Shown piece by piece: positions 43,632 through 54,192 of a DNA stretch of 64,000 bases. Numbering within the stretch: position 1 is the stretch's first letter; each line of letters opens with the position of its first letter. The stretch covers positions 3,114,136-3,178,135 of the forward strand of contig NZ_FNLF01000002.1 in NCBI RefSeq assembly GCF_900103175.1. Direction: 5' to 3'. A program made the position numbers and the translations under genes. Source of the stretch: Tsukamurella pulmonis. Its GTDB lineage: Bacteria > Actinomycetota > Actinomycetes > Mycobacteriales > Mycobacteriaceae. The notes beneath the pieces are model-generated. The model searched no databases and had not been told where the DNA came from. It was given only the letters and a program-made list of their open reading frames with translations.

Positions 43632-45146
43632 GTGACGCAACAGCTGGATCCCGAGTCCCCGTCGAACTCCGCGACTGCCGGTGAGCATCGCGGCGCGTAC
43701 GACAGCCATCGCGACGCCTGGGTCGCCCGCGAGGAGCAGGCCGAGCGCCTGATCCCCATGATCGGCCGGCTGTACCGCCAGCACGGTGTGGTGTCCTCGA
43801 TCCACGGCCATCGCCTGATCAACCTCTCCACCTCCGCGGTGATCTCGGCGCACGAGCGCGCCGAGGAGCTCGGCCACCAGGCCCTCACCCTGGCGCAGAC
43901 GGAGAAGGTGCTGCGCGGCCTGCTGGAGATCGCGCCCGAGCCCGCCTCGATCGACATCGCGCGCCTCGCCGTCCTCGCCGCGGACCTCGAGTCCGACGAG
44001 GCCGTGCAGGAGCTGCTGCGCGCCGAGATCGCCAAGCGCAACGTCCCCGTCTCCGACGGTGACGGCGCCGACGTCGTACTCTACGGCTTCGGCCGCATCG
44101 GCCGCCTCCTGGCCCGCATCCTGATCAGCCACGCCGGCAACGGCCACGGCCTGCGTCTGCGCGCCATCGTCGTGCGCCGCAGCGTCAAGAACGACCTCGA
44201 GAAGCGCGCCAGCCTGCTGGCCCGCGACTCGGTGCACGGCCCCTTCGCCGGCTCGGTCTCGATCGACGCCGAGAACGACGTGATCATCGCCAACGGCACA
44301 CGCATCCAGGTCATCTACTCGGACGACCCGTCGACCATCGACTACACCGCGTACGGCATCAAGGACGCGCTCATCGTCGACAACACCGGCAAGTGGCGCG
44401 ACGAGGAGGGCCTCGGCCTGCACCTCAAGAGCAAGGGCGCCGCGCGCGTGCTGCTCACCGCGCCCGGCAAGGCGCCGCTGAAGAACATCGTGCACGGCAT
44501 CAACGACAGCACGATCGAGGACGCCGACACCATCCTCTCCGCCGCGTCGTGCACCACGAACGCGATCACCCCGGTGCTCGCTGCCCTGGACGAGGCCTAC
44601 GGCATCCAGCGCGGCCACGTCGAGACCGTCCACTCGTTCACCAACGATCAGAACCTGATCGACAACCTCCACAAGGGCGACCGCCGCGGCCGCTCGGCGG
44701 TGCTCAACATGGTGATCACCGAGACGGGCGCCGCGAAGGCCGTCTCCAAGGCGCTGCCGCAGCTCGAGGGCAAGCTCACGGGCTCGTCCATCCGCGTCCC
44801 CACCCCGGACGTCTCGCTGGCGATCCTCAACATCACCCTCGAGAAGCCCACCAGCAAGGACGAGGTCAACGACTACCTGCGCCGCGTCTCGCTGCACTCG
44901 AAGCTGCGCCAGCAGATCGACTACATCGAGTCGCCCGAGGTCGTGTCCACCGACTTCGTGGGCTCGCACCGCGCCGGCATCGTCGACGGTCTCGCGACCA
45001 TCGCCGACGGCAAGGACCTCGTGCTCTACGTCTGGTACGACAACGAGTACGGCTACTCCTACCAGGTGGTCCGCGTGCTCGAGCGCATGTCCGGCGTGCA
45101 CCCCGTGGTGATCCCGGCCCGCGCCGACGTCCGCGTCGAGGCCTAG
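43632..45146 (+). CDS. gap: Glyceraldehyde-3-phosphate dehydrogenase with N-terminal extension
   Basis: 504 residues from GTG 43632; ATG 43623 is in frame but falls inside the probable -10 (CATAAT at 43619–43624), so the message is likely leaderless. Residues 1–145 or so form a helical extension absent from the usual 335-residue GAPDH. Then GFGRIGRLLARIL binds NAD(P), the catalytic Cys is in SAASCTTNAITPV and YVWYDNEYGYSYQVV closes the fold. Long GAPDH forms of this kind occur in actinobacteria (GapB/Gap-2 type) and may be gluconeogenic. Confidence 0.88.
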   Translation: MTQQLDPESPSNSATAGEHRGAYDSHRDAWVAREEQAERLIPMIGRLYRQHGVVSSIHGHRLINLSTSAVISAHERAEELGHQALTLAQTEKVLRGLLEIAPEPASIDIARLAVLAADLESDEAVQELLRAEIAKRNVPVSDGDGADVVLYGFGRIGRLLARILISHAGNGHGLRLRAIVVRRSVKNDLEKRASLLARDSVHGPFAGSVSIDAENDVIIANGTRIQVIYSDDPSTIDYTAYGIKDALIVDNTGKWRDEEGLGLHLKSKGAARVLLTAPGKAPLKNIVHGINDSTIEDADTILSAASCTTNAITPVLAALDEAYGIQRGHVETVHSFTNDQNLIDNLHKGDRRGRSAVLNMVITETGAAKAVSKALPQLEGKLTGSSIRVPTPDVSLAILNITLEKPTSKDEVNDYLRRVSLHSKLRQQIDYIESPEVVSTDFVGSHRAGIVDGLATIADGKDLVLYVWYDNEYGYSYQVVRVLERMSGVHPVVIPARADVRVEA

Positions 45147-45159
45147 TACCCGAACCCGT

Positions 45160-45199
45160 CACCGCCCCGGTGGGAGCCGCTGCTCCCACCGGGGCGGTG
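45160..45199. terminator. Bidirectional terminator between gap and 45205
   Basis: CACCGCCCCGGTGGGAGC, a 4-base loop and its perfect complement: an 18-pair stem between two convergent genes. Confidence 0.75.
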
Positions 45200-45204
45200 T
45201 CGTC

Positions 45205-45750
45205 TCAGTCGTCGAAGACGAACCCGTCGGCCTCGGCTGCCGCCACCACCTCGCGCAGCCGCGCGGGGTCGTTGACCACGGCCGCCATCGCGGTACCGAG
45301 CACCGTCAACGCCTCGGGGTCGTCGCTGCGCGCGGCGAACATCCCGGCCTCGCTGTCGAACGCGATGTCCTCCGCCATGGCGCCGGCCAGCAGCCGCTCG
45401 CCGATGCCCTGCCAGAAGTAGCCGTTCGGTTCGTGCCCGAGTGCGCGCACGGCCTCGTCCGACGGCGTCCCGTCGGCGACCAGGATCAGCGAGTGCGCAC
45501 CGGGCGCGGTCTGCAGCATCCGCAGCGGCTCCATCCGCCGCTCCCGGCGGCCGTTCCGCGCGGCGAACCACCGGCGCCCGGCGCGCCAGAGCGCGAGCAC
45601 GGCGACGGAGCCGAACAGGATCGCCGGGTACTTCAGCCACGGGTTCAGCGGTTCGAGCAGCCAGAAGAGCAGCCCCAACGCCACGACCACCGCCACGAGC
45701 TCGGCGATGTCGGCGGCGGTGAACTGGCGGTCCTCGTCGTCGGTCAGCAC
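45205..45750 (-). CDS. Membrane protein with Imm51-like C-terminal domain
   Basis: 181 residues from GTG 45750. Two hydrophobic segments (about 15–55: LVAVVVALGLLFWLL, YPAILFGSVAVLALW) precede a soluble domain: YFWQGIGERLLAGAMAEDIA, FDSEAGMFAARSDDPEAL, VVAAAEADGFVFDD. The last segments resemble the Imm51 family of immunity proteins. No toxin gene is adjacent, so an immunity role is not shown. Confidence 0.6.
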   Translation of the reverse strand: MLTDDEDRQFTAADIAELVAVVVALGLLFWLLEPLNPWLKYPAILFGSVAVLALWRAGRRWFAARNGRRERRMEPLRMLQTAPGAHSLILVADGTPSDEAVRALGHEPNGYFWQGIGERLLAGAMAEDIAFDSEAGMFAARSDDPEALTVLGTAMAAVVNDPARLREVVAAAEADGFVFDD

Positions 45751-45760
45751 ACGCGGAAGA

Positions 45761-46504
45761 CTACTGTTCCCCGGGCCAGTAGTGGCTGTCGGGCAGCGCA
45801 CGCGAGCCGAAGATCGCCTGGCCCACACGCACGCAGGTCGAACCCTCCTCGACGGCGGTCTCGTAGTCCCCGGACATCCCCATCGACAGCTCGACCGCCT
45901 CGGGCCAGTCCTGCACGGCCCGGTCGCGGACGTCCCGCAGGCGCCGGAAACAGGCGCGCACCCGTTCCTCGTCGGAGGAGAACTCGGCGAGCGTCATGAA
46001 GCCGCGCACCCGCAACGACGCGAAGGCCGGCAACTCGGCGAGGAAGGCCGGCACCTCACCGGGCGGAAGCCCGTACTTCTGCTCCTCGTCGGAGGTGTTC
46101 ACCTGTACGTAGACATCGAGCCCGCGGCCCAGCGCCTGCAGCCGCCGGTCGAGCGCCTCCGCCACGCGCACGCTGTCGAGGGCCTGGAACTCTGCGGCGA
46201 CCGCGGCGACGTCCTTGGCCTTGTTGGTCTGCAGATGCCCGATCACGGCCCAGGAGACGTCCAGATCGGCCATCTCCGCGCTCTTGCGCTTGGCCTCCTG
46301 CACCTTGTTCTCCCCCAGCTCGCGGCAGCCGGCGGCGACGGCGAGACGCAGCCGCTCCTGGGGCACCGTCTTGCTGACGGGGAGCAGGCGCACGTCCGAC
46401 GGTGACCGCCCCGCTCGGGCGGCCGCGGCGTCGATGCGGCGCACCACCTCGGCGATGTTCGCCTCGAACTCTGCGGTCGTCTGCGCGGGCGGGTACGAGC
46501 TCAT
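45761..46504 (-). CDS. YggS/PROSC-family PLP-binding protein
   Basis: 247 residues, a single-domain alanine-racemase fold that handles pyridoxal phosphate homeostasis. The PLP Lys is in LLPVSKTVP near residue 45. LGENKVQEAKRK, WAVIGHLQTNKAK, VNTSDEEQKYG and LSMGMSGDYETAV are family blocks. It is followed 10 bases on by the membrane gene at 45750. Confidence 0.93.
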   Translation of the reverse strand: MSSYPPAQTTAEFEANIAEVVRRIDAAAARAGRSPSDVRLLPVSKTVPQERLRLAVAAGCRELGENKVQEAKRKSAEMADLDVSWAVIGHLQTNKAKDVAAVAAEFQALDSVRVAEALDRRLQALGRGLDVYVQVNTSDEEQKYGLPPGEVPAFLAELPAFASLRVRGFMTLAEFSSDEERVRACFRRLRDVRDRAVQDWPEAVELSMGMSGDYETAVEEGSTCVRVGQAIFGSRALPDSHYWPGEQ

Positions 46505-46567
46505 GCTCCGAGCCTATCGGCCGGGGACCGCCCGCCGGTGCGGGGTCGCGGCCGGTACAGTGGCGGC

Positions 46568-46810
46568 ATGATGCGACTGGTTATCGCCGCAGGTGCGGGC
46601 TACGTGCTGGGCACCAAGGCCGGACGCCGACGGTACGAGCAGATCAACCGCACCGCGAAGGCGATCGCCACCAGCCCCGCCACGAAGAAGGCGGTGGAGA
46701 TCGGGCGGCGCAAGCTCGCCGAGCAGCTCAATCCCGATCCGAAGATGCGCACCATGCGCGAGATCGACGCACAGACGGTGATCTACTCCCCCAAGACCGA
46801 TCTGGACTGA
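46568..46810 (+). CDS. Small YtxH-like membrane protein, 80 aa
   Basis: It starts at ATG 46568. The N-terminus MMRLVIAAGAGYVLGTKAGR is a short transmembrane segment followed by a basic helix, a layout common in small actinobacterial proteins. Function unknown. It is divergent from yggS and convergent with dnaG. Confidence 0.75.
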   Translation: MMRLVIAAGAGYVLGTKAGRRRYEQINRTAKAIATSPATKKAVEIGRRKLAEQLNPDPKMRTMREIDAQTVIYSPKTDLD

Positions 46811-46822
46811 TCGGGCCGCTGG

Positions 46823-48754
46823 TCAGTACCCGGAGTCACCGACGGCCAGCTTGAGCAGACTCTGCCGATAGCTCTCGAGCGCGACGAGATCACCGAACAG
46901 GCGGTTGTAGTCGTCGTCGGCGCCCGGCGACATCCGTCGCAGCTTCGACTTCAGGTCGGCCACCTGGGCACCGACCCACACCTCCTGCAGCCGCGCCATC
47001 ACCGATTCGACGTACCGCGGCGAAGGATCCCCTGCCACCTGCATCGGTTCCACCGCGAGCTCCGTCACCAACGGCTCGAGCACCGGCCCGTCGACGTGCC
47101 GCACCACCGTGTCGACCCACTCCGGTCCGCCGAGGCCGGCCGCGATACCGCCGGCGGCCTCGATGGCCAGCCGCACCGCGCGGTAGGCGGGGTCGGTGAA
47201 CATGTCGTCGGAGAGCGCGTCGAAGACCATGCCGGCCAACGAGGGCACCTGTAGCGCGGCCTTGAGCACCTCGCGCTGCACCCACAGCACCGGATCGGAC
47301 GGGTCGGGCCGTTGCGGCCCCGCCGGCTTCACCTGGGCCACCGGGGCGGCCGGGGCGGGCTCGCGGAACCGGTTGTTCGACGGTGCCGGCGCGCCCGGCG
47401 CGGGGCGTCCCTCGCCGCGGCGGATGCGGGCGGACTCCTCGCGGACCCGGCGCAGCACCTGCGTGACGTCGTCCCAGCCGACCCACCCGGCGAGCTGGCG
47501 GGCGTACTCGTCCCGCAGCGCCATGTCCTTGATCCGCGCAACCACGGGCACCGACCGGCGCAGGGCGTGCACACGCCCCTCGGCGGTGTCCAGATCGAAC
47601 TCGGTGATCAGTGTCTTCACCGCGAACTCGAACATGGGCACGCGCTGCGCGATCAGATCGCGTACGGCCTCGTCGCCGTGCTTCTGGCGCAGCTCGCAGG
47701 GGTCCATCCCGTCGGGCGCGACGGCCACGAAGGTCTGCCCGGCGATCTTCTGGTCGCCGTCGAAGGCCTTCATCGCGGCGGCGCGGCCGGCCTCGTCGCC
47801 GTCGAAGGTGTAGATGACCTCGCCGCGGAAGTAGCTGTCGTCCATCATGAGTCGCCGCACGAGCGAGACGTGGTCCTCGCCGAACGCGGTACCGCAGGAG
47901 GCCACGGCGGTCTCCACGCCCGCGGAGTGCATGGCCATCACGTCGGTGTAGCCCTCGACGACCACCACCTGGTGCCCCTTGGCGATGTGCTTCTTCGCGT
48001 GGTCGAGGCCGAACAGCACCTGGGACTTCTTGTAGAGCATGGTCTCGGGCGTGTTCATGTACTTGCCGAGGTTGTCGTCGTCGAAGAGCTTGCGCGCGCC
48101 GAAACCGATCACGTCGCCGCCGAGGTTCTTGATGGGCCACAGCAGCCGCCGATGGAAGCGGTCGATCGGGCCGCGCTGCCCCTGCTTGGACAGGCCCGCG
48201 GCCTCCAGCTCCTTGACCTCGAAGCCCTGCCGCAGCAGGGCCTTCGTCATCGTGTCCCAGCCCGATGGTGCGTAGCCGCAACCGTAGAACGCCGCGTCCT
48301 CCGCGGTGAACTCACGATCCGTGAGGTACTTCCGGGCCACCTCCGCCTCCGGGGTGCGCAGCTGCTCGGCGTAGAACTTCTGCGCGGCGGCGTTGGCGGC
48401 GACCAGTCGCATGCGCGTGCCGCGGTCCTGCTTCGGGCCGGGCCCGCCGCCCTCGTAGGTGATCTGGATGCCGACCTTGTCGGCGAGCTGCTCGACCGCC
48501 TCGACGAACGGCACGTGCTCGATCTTCTGCAGGAAGGAGATGACGTCGCCGCCCTCACCGCAGCCGAAGCAGTGGAAGAAGCCCTGCGTCGGGCGGACGT
48601 GGAAGCTGGGCGTCTTCTCATCGTGGAAGGGACACAGACCCTTCATCGACCCCACGCCGGCGGGACGCAGCGCCACGTATTCGCCGACGACGTCCTCGAT
48701 GCGCGCACGGTCGCGGATCGCCGCGATGTCACGCTCCGGGATTCTGCCGACCAC
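46823..48754 (-). CDS. dnaG: DNA primase DnaG
   Basis: A 643-residue replicative primase. N-terminal zinc finger near residues 41–65 (CPFHDEKTPSF, FHCFGCGEGGD); catalytic core with GFGARKLFDDD; Toprim domain (VVVVEGYTDVMAMH, YTFDGDEAGRAAAMKAFDGD); C-terminal DnaB-binding region after a Pro/Ala linker near residue 445. Normal length. Gene order dnaG–dgt matches Rv2343c–Rv2344c. Confidence 0.96.
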   Translation of the reverse strand: MVGRIPERDIAAIRDRARIEDVVGEYVALRPAGVGSMKGLCPFHDEKTPSFHVRPTQGFFHCFGCGEGGDVISFLQKIEHVPFVEAVEQLADKVGIQITYEGGGPGPKQDRGTRMRLVAANAAAQKFYAEQLRTPEAEVARKYLTDREFTAEDAAFYGCGYAPSGWDTMTKALLRQGFEVKELEAAGLSKQGQRGPIDRFHRRLLWPIKNLGGDVIGFGARKLFDDDNLGKYMNTPETMLYKKSQVLFGLDHAKKHIAKGHQVVVVEGYTDVMAMHSAGVETAVASCGTAFGEDHVSLVRRLMMDDSYFRGEVIYTFDGDEAGRAAAMKAFDGDQKIAGQTFVAVAPDGMDPCELRQKHGDEAVRDLIAQRVPMFEFAVKTLITEFDLDTAEGRVHALRRSVPVVARIKDMALRDEYARQLAGWVGWDDVTQVLRRVREESARIRRGEGRPAPGAPAPSNNRFREPAPAAPVAQVKPAGPQRPDPSDPVLWVQREVLKAALQVPSLAGMVFDALSDDMFTDPAYRAVRLAIEAAGGIAAGLGGPEWVDTVVRHVDGPVLEPLVTELAVEPMQVAGDPSPRYVESVMARLQEVWVGAQVADLKSKLRRMSPGADDDYNRLFGDLVALESYRQSLLKLAVGDSGY

Positions 48755-48894
48755 GTGACGAGTCTACGTGCGTCCGGGGCGGCGCTCCCCGCCGGACACG
48801 GCTCACCGCACGCTCGCCGTAGGGTGACCGCCTCGGCCCCGCATCTGCCGCCGCGATCGAAGCGGGCGTCCGCGGACGGAGCGGCAGGGCGCGA

Positions 48895-50220
48895 TCAGGT
48901 GCGCTCGTACACCACCTGGTCGAGCCGTTCCAGCCGCGTCTCGGTCATCGAGGCGATCTGGTCGACGACCACGCGCAGGCGGACGGCGTCGGAGTCCGCG
49001 GCCAGGTACGCCGGGGAGTAGAGCGGATCGATGTTCGACGGTGACGCGCCCATCAGGTAGTCCGCGACGCGCAGGATCCGGTCCCGCTGCCCCTGCTGGA
49101 TGGCCAGGTGCATCTGGTTGGAGTAGATGTACTGCAGCGCCATCGTTTTCAGCAGGATCACCTCGGCACGCACCGACGGCGGCACCTCGACGTTCGCCTC
49201 GTACCGGCACACGGGCTCGTTGCCGGTGGCAGCCCGGGTGGCGTCGATCGCCGCGGAGGCGAAGCGGCCCACCAGCTCGCTGGTCATCCGCTTGAGCGCC
49301 ACGGACGAGGCGAGGCCACCGTCGTACTTCGCCGCGGCCGCCACCACCTCGAACGAGGCGAGGCGGGCCCCGGCCTCCTCGAGTTCGGCCGCCTCGGCAC
49401 CGCGGAAGCTGCTGGCACCGAATCCGGAGAGGCTGCGCACCTCCTCCGGCGACGACAGCGCGCGCAGGTCCAGTCGCCCGGACAGGACGCCGTCCTCCAC
49501 GTCGTGCACGGAGTAGGCCACGTCGTCGGACCAGTCCATGACCTGCGACTCGAGGCACTGACGCGTGCCGTACGGCCCGTCCTCGCCCCCGCGCATCCAG
49601 TCCAGGACGTGGGCGTCGTCGTCGTAGACCCCGAACTTCCCGCCGGGTTCGCGCCGCAGCCACGGGTACTTCGTGGCGGCGTCGAGCGCCGCGCGGGTGA
49701 GGTTGAGGCCGACCGACTCCCCCGCGGCGTCCAGCACCTTGGGTTCGAGCCGGGTGAGGATGCGCAGGTTCTGCGCGTTGCCCTCGAAACCGCCGATGTT
49801 CCGCGCGACCTCGTCGAGCGCCCGCTCGCCGTTGTGGCCGTAGGGCGGGTGCCCGATGTCGTGCGCGAGCCCGGCGAGATCCACCAGGTCCGGGTCGCAG
49901 CCGATGCCCAGGGCGATGCCTCGCCCGATCTGGCTGACCTCGAGCGAGTGGGTCAGCCGAGTGCGCGGCGTGTCGCCCTCACGCGGGCCGACGACCTGCG
50001 TCTTGTCCGCCAGCCGACGCAGCGCGGCGCTGTGCAGCACGCGGGCGCGATCCCGGGCGAACGCGGAGCTGTGCCCCTCCCAGCGCAGAGCCTCCCACTG
50101 GGGGCCCGAGAACAGCGTGGGCTCCGAGTCCGCTTCGAGCCCCGCCGTTTTGGGCGGTTCGGCGACGAGGCGTTCGACGTCGGCCGGCTGATAGGCGGCC
50201 GGACCGGGCAGGCGCGGCAC
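48895..50220 (-). CDS. dgt: Deoxyguanosinetriphosphate triphosphohydrolase
   Basis: A 441-residue HD-domain enzyme that cleaves dNTPs to nucleosides and triphosphate. The metal site is in [18 protein letters not shown] and [18 protein letters not shown]. It starts at GTG 50220, immediately after the TAG of the cold-shock gene, so translation is likely coupled. It sits upstream of dnaG with about 140 bases between. Confidence 0.94.
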   Translation of the reverse strand: MPRLPGPAAYQPADVERLVAEPPKTAGLEADSEPTLFSGPQWEALRWEGHSSAFARDRARVLHSAALRRLADKTQVVGPREGDTPRTRLTHSLEVSQIGRGIALGIGCDPDLVDLAGLAHDIGHPPYGHNGERALDEVARNIGGFEGNAQNLRILTRLEPKVLDAAGESVGLNLTRAALDAATKYPWLRREPGGKFGVYDDDAHVLDWMRGGEDGPYGTRQCLESQVMDWSDDVAYSVHDVEDGVLSGRLDLRALSSPEEVRSLSGFGASSFRGAEAAELEEAGARLASFEVVAAAAKYDGGLASSVALKRMTSELVGRFASAAIDATRAATGNEPVCRYEANVEVPPSVRAEVILLKTMALQYIYSNQMHLAIQQGQRDRILRVADYLMGASPSNIDPLYSPAYLAADSDAVRLRVVVDQIASMTETRLERLDQVVYERT

Positions 50221-50682
50221 CTACTCGGTGACCCAGCCGCGAGCGAAGGCGAAATCCGCGATCCGCTGGCGGATCTCGATGATCTGACCGGCGGTCAGAT
50301 CGTCCGAGGAGTCGAGCAGGAGCTCGGTGAGCTCGTCGACGAAGGACTGCATGTCCAAGGAGCCCGAGGCCGAACGCGGTGCCGCATCGCGGCGGGGCCG
50401 CTGCTCGCGCTGATCCCGGCGATCTCCCCCGCGCTGGTCGCGGTTGTCCCGGCGCGGCGCCGAGGAGGCCGCGGGCGCGCCGCCCACGACGGCGACGTTG
50501 ACGGCCTTGAGCCCCTTGTCGCCCTTCTCGATGTCGAACGTCACGTCGGTGCCCGGCCGCAGCGCCGACTCGTCGAAATCGATGTCGTTCACATGGAGGA
50601 AGACGTCCTCGCCTCCCGCGTCCGGCGCGAGGAAGCCGAAGCCGCGCTGCGTGTCGAAGTGGACCACCTTGCCGTTCGTCAT
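50221..50682 (-). CDS. Cold-shock-domain protein with C-terminal extension
   Basis: 153 residues from ATG 50682. Residues 1–65 are a cold-shock domain: MTNGKVVHFDTQRGFGFLAP, DVFLHVNDID, DVTFDIEKGDKGLKAVNV, carrying the RNP motifs. A basic Arg/Asp linker (about 75–105) and a helical end (VDELTELLLDSSDDL) follow; classical CspA stops at 67 residues. It is coupled to dgt with no gap. Confidence 0.9.
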   Translation of the reverse strand: MTNGKVVHFDTQRGFGFLAPDAGGEDVFLHVNDIDFDESALRPGTDVTFDIEKGDKGLKAVNVAVVGGAPAASSAPRRDNRDQRGGDRRDQREQRPRRDAAPRSASGSLDMQSFVDELTELLLDSSDDLTAGQIIEIRQRIADFAFARGWVTE

Positions 50683-50764
50683 GTCCCGAGTATCCCACAG
50701 GGAGGCGCGGCGACCTGGGAGCGCGGCGCCGGACCGGCGGCGATCCACCGGTAAGTTGTGGCAC

Positions 50765-51175
50765 ATGAAGACAGCGGCAGTCGCCCTCGCGGGCTGCACC
50801 CTCGTGGCGCTCGCGGCGTGCACCTCCCCCAACACCGACTCCAGCACCGTGGTCGAGATCGACGGCAAGGCCGAGAGCGCGGCCGAGTACGTCAACGCCG
50901 GGTGCCAGCGCAACGGCGAGACGATCACCGTCGGCTCCGGCAGCGTGCAGACGGCACGCGGCGTCGGCGCCATCCTCACCGACGGGAATCCGCCCACGGT
51001 GAACACGCTGTTCATCGCCACCGGCGGCAACGCGATGACCGTCGTGAACACGCCGGTGGGCAAGGTCGGATCCGCCCGGGTGTCGAAGGCCGGTAACCGC
51101 TACTCCATCACCGGCGAGGCCCGCGCCGCGAACCTCGACACCAAGAAGTTCCGCATCGAGATCACCTGCAGCTAG
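50765..51175 (+). CDS. LpqH/19-kDa-type lipoprotein antigen
   Basis: A 136-residue lipoprotein from ATG 50765. The signal ends in the lipobox LVALAAC near residue 20. The mature domain has GVGAILTDGNPPTVNTLF and NRYSITGEARAANLD, ending FRIEITCS, a close fit to mycobacterial LpqH (two conserved Cys form a disulfide). It is probably surface-exposed. The long terminator at 51182 ends it. Confidence 0.85.
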   Translation: MKTAAVALAGCTLVALAACTSPNTDSSTVVEIDGKAESAAEYVNAGCQRNGETITVGSGSVQTARGVGAILTDGNPPTVNTLFIATGGNAMTVVNTPVGKVGSARVSKAGNRYSITGEARAANLDTKKFRIEITCS

Positions 51176-51181
51176 ACGACC

Positions 51182-51229
51182 GAACGACGGCCGCCCACCC
51201 CGCGAGCGCGGGGTGGGCGGCCGTCGTTC
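51182..51229. terminator. Long bidirectional terminator
   Basis: GAACGACGGCCGCCCACCCC and its near-perfect complement form a stem of more than 20 pairs between the convergent lpqH-like and glyS genes. Confidence 0.8.
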
Positions 51230-51235
51230 ACCGGG

Positions 51236-52651
<1,416 letters not shown>

Positions 52652-52762
52652 CTCCGACGGGTTGTGAGAAGGAAAAACGTACGCATCGACTCTACCGTTC
52701 GCCCGATGCGCGGCGGCGGGACGGGACGACTCACGGGCGGCCGCTTGACGTGGCCGATGCCG

Positions 52763-52786
52763 CATATGAAAATGATTGTTGATAAC
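52763..52786. promoter_or_regulatory. Zur/SmtB-type operator before smtB
   Basis: The AT-rich ATGAAAATGATTGTTGATAA stands out in GC-rich DNA and resembles actinobacterial Zur boxes (TGAAAATCATTTTCA type). It lies just upstream of AGGAGG and between glyS and the smtB–zur operon. Confidence 0.6.
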
Positions 52787-52798
52787 AGGAGGTCTCCC

Positions 52799-53167
52799 AT
52801 TCCCACCGACATCGTCCCGACCGCGGTCGTCGCCGACTGCCCCGTCGATCCCGAGGACCCGCCGCGCGCGCACCCCGCCCCCGAGGTGCTGACCGCGACG
52901 GGCGACCTGTTGCGGGCCCTCGCGGCCCCGGTCCGGATCTCCATCGTGCTCGAGCTCATGCACTCCGAGCTGTGCGTCCACCAGCTGGTGGACCTGCTCG
53001 GGGTGACCCAGCCGCTGGTCAGCCAGCATCTGCGGGTGCTCAAGTCCGCCGGCGTGGTGCGCGGCGAGCGCAACGGCAGGGAGATCGTCTACCGCCTCGT
53101 CGACGATCACCTCGCCCACATCGTGGTCGACGCGGTCGCCCACGCGACCGAACGGCCGGGGGCGTGA
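52799..53167 (+). CDS. smtB: ArsR/SmtB-family zinc-responsive repressor
   Basis: 122 residues if it starts at ATT 52799, which stands 6 bases after AGGAGG. In-frame ATGs lie upstream of this ribosome site, inside the operator. The winged HTH is clear: [55 protein letters not shown]; the C-terminal [10 protein letters not shown] holds metal-binding His residues. It matches Rv2358. Its stop overlaps zur (GTGA). Confidence 0.88.
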   Translation: MPTDIVPTAVVADCPVDPEDPPRAHPAPEVLTATGDLLRALAAPVRISIVLELMHSELCVHQLVDLLGVTQPLVSQHLRVLKSAGVVRGERNGREIVYRLVDDHLAHIVVDAVAHATERPGA

Positions 53168-53580
53168 GCGTGAGCACCAGCGCGGCCAAGGGCACCGGCG
53201 TGCGCGCGACCAAGCAGCGCGGCGCCATCACCCAGGCCCTGCGCTCCGTGTCGGAGTTCAAGTCCGCCCAGGAACTGCACGAGCAGCTCCGCGCCGACGG
53301 CGAGTCGATCGGCCTGACCACGGTCTACCGGAACCTGCAGGCCATGGCCGACGCGGGCGCGGTGGACACCCTGCGCACCGACAGCGGCGAGGCCCTGTTC
53401 CGGCTGTGCTCCGACGAGCACCATCACCACCTGGTCTGCCGGGAGTGCGGGCGCACCGTCGAGGTGACCGACCGCGCCGTCGAGTCCTGGTCCGCCCGGA
53501 CCGCTGCGGCACACGGATTCACCGAGGTGACGCACACCCTGGAGATCTTCGGCCGCTGCGCCGACTGCCCCGGCTCGTGA
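53164..53580 (+). CDS. zur: Zinc uptake regulator Zur (FurB)
   Basis: 138 residues from GTG 53164 (GTG 53170 also possible). It is a Fur-family dimer with an N-terminal winged HTH ([20 protein letters not shown]) and the regulatory-zinc motif [18 protein letters not shown]. Structural zinc uses CREC and CADC. It is coupled to smtB, the same pair as Rv2358–Rv2359, where SmtB relieves zur expression when zinc is ample. Confidence 0.93.
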   Translation: MSVSTSAAKGTGVRATKQRGAITQALRSVSEFKSAQELHEQLRADGESIGLTTVYRNLQAMADAGAVDTLRTDSGEALFRLCSDEHHHHLVCRECGRTVEVTDRAVESWSARTAAAHGFTEVTHTLEIFGRCADCPGS

Positions 53581-53586
53581 AACGGA

Positions 53587-54192
53587 TCAGGCCCGCACGG
53601 CCTGCGTGAGGAACGGCGAGAGCACCGAGGCGACCTCGCGGGCCGCCTCCTCCGGGCCCTCGATCGGCATGGTGAGGTGGCTGAACGCGAGCCGCACCAG
53701 GACGCCCGAGGCCACCTGCGCCTCGGCCCGCCGCACCTGCGCCCAGCTCATCGCCAGGATCTCCGCCAGGCCCTCCGAGGCCCGCTGCATGATCGGCGTG
53801 CCGTCGATCGTCACGATCCCCATCAGGTCGCGGTGCGGGTTCGGCCCCACGATGTTGATGACCACCGGGTCGCCCATGCCGATCTGGAAGACGCCGCGCA
53901 TCGCGTCCTCGACGGCGGCGTCGATCTGGCCGGGGTTGGCATCGATCCGCTCCTGCACGTAGGCCAACAGACCATCGACGAAGCGGGTCACGTAGGCGAC
54001 CGCCATGCCCTTGCGGGAACCGAACTCGTTGTAGAGAGTCTGCCGGCTCACGCCCGCCTCCCGCGCGACGGCGGCCATCGTGACGGCCGACCACTCACGC
54101 CCCCGCAGAAATCCGCTGACCGCGTCGAGCGCCTGATCCCGCACCGATTGCTTCGGCGCGGCATCGGCATCGCGTCCGACGAGGACGGTCAT
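53587..54192 (-). CDS. alkU: TetR-family regulator of the alkane operon (AlkU-like)
   Basis: 201 residues. N-terminal HTH: VTMAAVAREAGVSRQTLYNE FGS in two blocks, then a ligand domain (PNPHRDLMGIVTIDG). It is the last gene of the alkB operon and overlaps rubB by 4 bases, the place of AlkU in Rhodococcus and Gordonia clusters. It probably represses the alkB promoter in the absence of alkanes or their products. Confidence 0.85.
   Translation of the reverse strand: MTVLVGRDADAAPKQSVRDQALDAVSGFLRGREWSAVTMAAVAREAGVSRQTLYNEFGSRKGMAVAYVTRFVDGLLAYVQERIDANPGQIDAAVEDAMRGVFQIGMGDPVVINIVGPNPHRDLMGIVTIDGTPIMQRASEGLAEILAMSWAQVRRAEAQVASGVLVRLAFSHLTMPIEGPEEAAREVASVLSPFLTQAVRA

Noticed and set aside
48755-48894. 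Gap between dnaG and dgt
   Set aside because: No gene, RNA or strong hairpin seen.
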